A stretch of 7,433 nucleotides of DNA from contig KL571331.1 of the NCBI GenBank assembly GCA_000715855.1, positions 40,971 to 48,403 on the forward strand. The letters run 5' to 3'. This document shows, piece after piece, positions 5,041 to 7,433 of the stretch; position 1 is the stretch's first letter; each line of letters opens with the position of its first letter. The DNA is from Actinoplanes liguriensis. Its GTDB lineage: Bacteria > Actinomycetota > Actinomycetes > Mycobacteriales > Micromonosporaceae. A program made the translations under genes and the position numbers. The notes below the pieces were generated by a model. That model was not told where the DNA came from. It was given only the letters and a program-made list of their open reading frames with translations, and did no database searches.

Positions 5041-6489
5041 TTACTCCGGAAGAGCCGCGTCGGCCGTCGCCGAGTGCTTCGGGATGACCAGGGCCAGCAC
5101 CGCGGCGAGGACCGCGGCGCCCGCGCAGAGCCCGAAGAGCAGCTGGTAGGCGCCGAGCGTCGGCAGCTCGTGACCGCCGAGGTTCAGCGTCTTCGCGGCG
5201 AGGATCGCACCACCGAGCGCGCTCGCCAGGGAACTGCCGACGCTGCGGAACAGCGCGTTCAGGCCGTTCGCTGCGGCGAGCTCGGAGAGCGGCGTGGCGT
5301 GCGAGATCAGGCCGGGCATCGCGGCGTAGGCGATACCGGTGCCGGCGCCCGCGATCGTCGCGCCCAGGATGACCTCGAACAGGCTGCCGGTGAGGAAGAT
5401 CCGGGACGCGAAGCCGGCCGCGATGATCAGCGAGCCGATGATCAGGGCGGTGCGCGGGGCGAGCTTCGCGGAGACCGGCGAGAGCACCAGCATGATCAGG
5501 CCGCCGGGCAGCATGCAGAGCCCGCCGACCAGGATCGACTTGCCGAAACCGTACCCGGTGACCGTCGGCATCTGCACGTAGGTCGCGGTGCCGATCAGCG
5601 TCGCGAACAGCGCGAAGCCGACGAAGAGCGACGCGATGTTGGTCAGCAGCAGCGCCGGGCGGGCGGTCGTGCGCACGTCCACCAGCGGGGACTTGCGCTT
5701 CAGCTCGACCAGGACGAAGACCACCAGCAGCACCGCCGCGGCGACCAGCAGCCCGATCGTCAGCGGGTCGGTCCAGCCCCACTTCGAGCCCTGCGCGAGC
5801 GGGAGCAGCAGCGACAGCATCGCCCCGCCGAGCAGGATCGTGCCGACGATGTCCATGCTGCCCTTGCCGGCGCGCGGCGGGTTCGGCACCAGCGCGACGA
5901 TGCCGGGGATCGCCAGGATGCCGCCGACCACGCAGATCCAGAACAGGACGTGGTAGTCCGCATACTCCGCGATCAGGCCGGAGAGCGGCAGGCCGAGCGC
6001 GCCGCCGACGCCCAGCATGGCGCTGATCAGGGCGATGCCCGCGCCGGAGTGCTGGCGGGGCAGGGTCACGCCGACCAGGCTGATGCTCAGCGGGACGGTC
6101 GCGACGGAGAGGCCGACGATCGCCCGGCCGACGATCATCGGGGTCAGCGAGTCGGACAGCGCACAGACGAGCGAGCCGATCACCAGGGCGCCGAGCGAGA
6201 CCAGCACCATCAGCTTCGTGCCGTAGAGGTCGCCGAGGCGGCCGAAGGCGGGCACCGCGACCGCGCCGACCAGGAGGGTGGAGGTGAGCAGCCAGGCGAT
6301 GCCGTCGCTGCTGGCGTTGAGGTCCACGCCCAGCTCGGACATCACCGGGACGAGCAGGGACTGGGTGAGCGACACCATCAGTGCGGCGGTGCCGATCACC
6401 AGCAGGACGATGATCTGCTTACCGGTCCAGGAGGATTTCGGCGTGGCGCCGGTCTCCTCGGACTGCGCCACAGCAGCGGCTTGGGACAT
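5041..6489 (-). CDS. MFS efflux transporter, DHA2 (EmrB/QacA)-like
   Basis: This is a 482-residue polytopic inner-membrane protein, a typical length for 14-helix DHA2 drug/proton antiporters; its hydrophobic segments fit about 14 helices. MFS motif A is GRLGDLYGTK at residues 83-92. A motif C-like stretch, SAMLGVGGALGLPLSG, lies in the fifth helix region. The first helix (IIVLLVIGTAALMVSLTQSLLVPVM, read in two parts around residues 26-38 and 39-50) lacks the acidic residue common in DHA2 helix 1, so ion coupling may differ. The start is ATG 6487-6489 with a strong GAAGGAG at 6496-6502 and a 6-nt spacer. A GTG 12 codons upstream falls inside the operator palindrome and is not used. It diverges from a TetR gene across two palindromes, so substrate-induced expression under TetR repression is the likely control. 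The efflux role is inferred from family and context; the substrate is unknown. Confidence 0.9.
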   Translation of the reverse strand: MSQAAAVAQSEETGATPKSSWTGKQIIVLLVIGTAALMVSLTQSLLVPVMSELGVDLNASSDGIAWLLTSTLLVGAVAVPAFGRLGDLYGTKLMVLVSLGALVIGSLVCALSDSLTPMIVGRAIVGLSVATVPLSISLVGVTLPRQHSGAGIALISAMLGVGGALGLPLSGLIAEYADYHVLFWICVVGGILAIPGIVALVPNPPRAGKGSMDIVGTILLGGAMLSLLLPLAQGSKWGWTDPLTIGLLVAAAVLLVVFVLVELKRKSPLVDVRTTARPALLLTNIASLFVGFALFATLIGTATYVQMPTVTGYGFGKSILVGGLCMLPGGLIMLVLSPVSAKLAPRTALIIGSLIIAAGFASRIFLTGSLFEVILGATIAGAGTGIAYAAMPGLISHATPLSELAAANGLNALFRSVGSSLASALGGAILAAKTLNLGGHELPTLGAYQLLFGLCAGAAVLAAVLALVIPKHSATADAALPE

Positions 6490-6507
6490 GAGAGGCTCCT
6501 TCAACTT

Positions 6508-6526
6508 CGTGGCAGACTGTGCCACG
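6508..6526. promoter_or_regulatory. Palindromic operator 1 of the TetR/MFS pair
   Basis: CGTGGCAGACTGTGCCACG is a perfect inverted repeat with 7-bp arms and a 5-bp centre, a size usual for TetR-family operators. It sits just upstream of the MFS ribosome site in the divergent spacer, and it shares its last two bases with operator 2. Confidence 0.7.
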
Positions 6527-6543
6527 AGGCAGAGCGTGCCACG
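6525..6543. promoter_or_regulatory. Palindromic operator 2 of the TetR/MFS pair
   Basis: CGAGGCAGAGCGTGCCACG is an inverted repeat imperfect at one position of each arm, with core GGCA-N5-TGCC. It repeats operator 1 with a shift of 17 bp. GGCAGA recurs at 6511 and 6528, and TGCCACGAG at 6520 and 6537. The close spacing suggests two regulator dimers bound side by side. Confidence 0.6.
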
Positions 6544-6548
6544 AGTTG

Positions 6549-6564
6549 GTTGCCTTTGGGCAAC
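6549..6564. promoter_or_regulatory. Small hairpin or third palindrome before the TetR start
   Basis: GTTGCC (6549-6554) and GGCAAC (6559-6564) pair perfectly across TTTG. The half-sites point the opposite way from those of operators 1 and 2 (TGCC inward rather than GGCA), so it is probably not another copy of the same operator. It ends just upstream of the GGGAGA ribosome site of the regulator gene and could form in its mRNA leader. Confidence 0.4.
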
Positions 6565-6581
6565 GCGGGAGAATGCGTGAG

Positions 6582-7160
6582 ATGGGGATCACTAGCCTGC
6601 GGGACCGTAAGCGTGAACAGAACCGGATCGCGACCGTGCGGGCGGCCTGGGAACTGTTCATCGAGCGCGGCTACGACCACGTGACGGTCAGCGACATCTG
6701 CGCGAAGGCGGACATCGCGCCACGGACGTTCCACCGGTACTTCGCCAGCAAGGAGGACGTGGTCGCGGAACCCGTCCGGCAGATGACCGCGATCACCACC
6801 GAATACATCGCCGGGGCGCCGCCGGAGGACGACGACCGCACCGTGATGCGGGGAGCGATGACCCAGGTCGCGCGGTTCGTCGTCGAGCGCCGGGAACTGC
6901 TCACCGCGCTGCGGACGGTCGCCCACCAGTCCAGCCACCTGAAGGTCTCCCAGGTGGTGGTCCGCACCGACTCGGACCCGAACATCGCCGCGCTGCTCGC
7001 CGCCCGGCACCCGGACACCGACCCGGACGACTGGCGCCGCCGGGTGCTGGTCGGCTGCGCCACCGCGGCCTTCCGCGTCTGGTACGAGGACTGCCTACGC
7101 GGCGGCCTCCCGGACCCCCTCGCCCACCTGGAGTCGATCATGGACGCGGCCGGCACCTGA
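6582..7160 (+). CDS. TetR-family transcriptional regulator
   Basis: This 192-residue regulator has the standard TetR layout. An N-terminal DNA-binding domain (about 10-60) has the helix-turn-helix VTVSDICAKADIAPRTFHRYFASKEDVV at about 34-61, read here in pieces: VTVSDICAKA, then DIAPRTFHRYF, then ASKEDVV. A variable helical ligand domain follows (about 65-192). Members dimerise and release the operator when they bind a small molecule. I prefer ATG 6582-6584, which has GGGAGA (6567-6572) 9 nt upstream. ATG 6573-6575 adds three residues, but the same GGGAGA touches it directly. The gene diverges from the MFS transporter across 92 bp holding two overlapping palindromes, so repression of the pump and of itself is expected. 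The ligand domain does not tell me the inducer. The stop is TGA at 7158-7160. Confidence 0.92.
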   Translation: MGITSLRDRKREQNRIATVRAAWELFIERGYDHVTVSDICAKADIAPRTFHRYFASKEDVVAEPVRQMTAITTEYIAGAPPEDDDRTVMRGAMTQVARFVVERRELLTALRTVAHQSSHLKVSQVVVRTDSDPNIAALLAARHPDTDPDDWRRRVLVGCATAAFRVWYEDCLRGGLPDPLAHLESIMDAAGT

Positions 7161-7176
7161 CCCCCGGTCCGGCGTG

Positions 7177-7348
7177 CCGCGCGCCGCGCCCACACACCGC
7201 AACCCGCGACCGTGCGCCGCGACCACACGCCGCGACCACACATCGCGACCGCACGCTGCGGCCCGCGACCGTGCGCCGCGACCAGCAACCGCGCGCCGCA
7301 ACCACACGCGGCGGCCCGCGACCGCACACTGCAACCACACGCTGCGCG
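7177..7348. repeat. GC-rich array tiled by 7-bp and 6-bp blocks
   Basis: All 172 bases can be cut without gaps into sixteen 7-bp blocks (type A, consensus CCGCGAC) and ten 6-bp blocks (type B, consensus CRCACG). A blocks begin at 7177, 7184, 7197, 7204, 7217, 7230, 7243, 7256, 7263, 7276, 7289, 7296, 7309, 7316, 7329 and 7342. B blocks fill the remainder. B never follows B; A occurs singly or doubled. The commonest unit is the 13-bp AB pair. A 23-bp exact direct repeat (7203-7225 and 7262-7284) lies inside the array. Neither 7, 6 nor 13 is a multiple of three, and no frame with coding character spans it. It begins 17 bp after the TetR stop. Confidence 0.8.
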
Positions 7349-7433
7349 GAGTTCGCGCGAGGTCCGCCGTGGCGCCGGGTTGTCGCGCGGAGTCCGCTCT
7401 TCGGGCTGGTGCTCACGGTGGTTATTCGTGCCT
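7349..7433. other. Window end, no supported gene
   Basis: After the block array come 85 bases in which I support no gene. A 13-bp motif, GCGCGGAGTYCGC, occurs at 7344-7356 and again at 7385-7397 (12 of 13 identical). A GTG at 7409 opens a plus-strand frame that runs out of the window after eight codons, which is too little to call. Confidence 0.5.

Noticed and set aside
5035..6684. A 549-codon plus-strand open frame opposite the MFS transporter
   Set aside because: Its Asp/Arg/Gln/Ala/Gly-rich composition is what the complement of GC-rich transmembrane codons gives. The minus-strand frame has clear MFS motifs.
7177..7348. CRISPR array
   Set aside because: The blocks are only 6-7 bp and contiguous, without unique spacers of 25-45 bp, and no cas gene is present.
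7138..7416. Minus-strand open frames with repeated VVAACGRG-like peptides
   Set aside because: They only reflect the 7/6-bp block array. The block lengths shift the reading frame, and there is no ribosome site.

Overview
The window is very GC-rich, uses GTG starts freely, and carries proteins with an actinobacterial look: a twin-arginine exported protein, an LCP cell-wall ligase, a UspA protein with an actinobacterial-type nucleotide loop, and an MBL hydrolase resembling those of mycothiol users. I infer a high-GC actinomycete, most likely of the Micromonosporaceae/Actinoplanes type. That placement rests on protein style from memory, not on a search.

Layout. From 1 to about 2576 everything is on the minus strand. 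There is a truncated LCP ligase (1-666), a universal stress protein (741-1187) with its own promoter, a metallo-beta-lactamase-fold hydrolase (1263-1880), a 222-bp spacer with a 44-bp tandem repeat and a long hairpin, and a small lipoprotein (2103-2576). Diverging from the lipoprotein is a plus-strand pair separated by 3 bp: a Tat-exported phosphodiester glycosidase (2718-3665) and a GT2 glycosyltransferase fused to a GtrA membrane domain (3669-4733). A 307-bp convergent spacer (4734-5040) holds two hairpins and a diverged repeat. Then come a drug-efflux-type MFS transporter (minus, 5041-6489) and a divergent TetR regulator (plus, 6582-7160). Their 92-bp spacer carries two overlapping palindromes with a 17-bp period. 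The last 270 bases hold an unusual GC-rich array built entirely of 7-bp and 6-bp blocks.

How the genes work together. Two units are clear. The TetR/MFS pair reads as an efflux pump with its repressor and operators. The phosphodiester glycosidase/GT2-GtrA pair reads as an envelope glycan unit: the membrane protein is expected to load and help flip a lipid-linked sugar, and the exported enzyme would act on sugar-phosphodiesters outside. The LCP ligase and the lipoprotein also act at the envelope but are not shown to belong to that unit. The MBL hydrolase resembles the one usually found beside the mycothiol-dependent formaldehyde/nitrosothiol dehydrogenase, but no such dehydrogenase is visible here.

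No RNA genes, transposons, CRISPR arrays or phage genes were recognised. The most unusual structures are the 7/6-bp block array and the overlapping palindromes.
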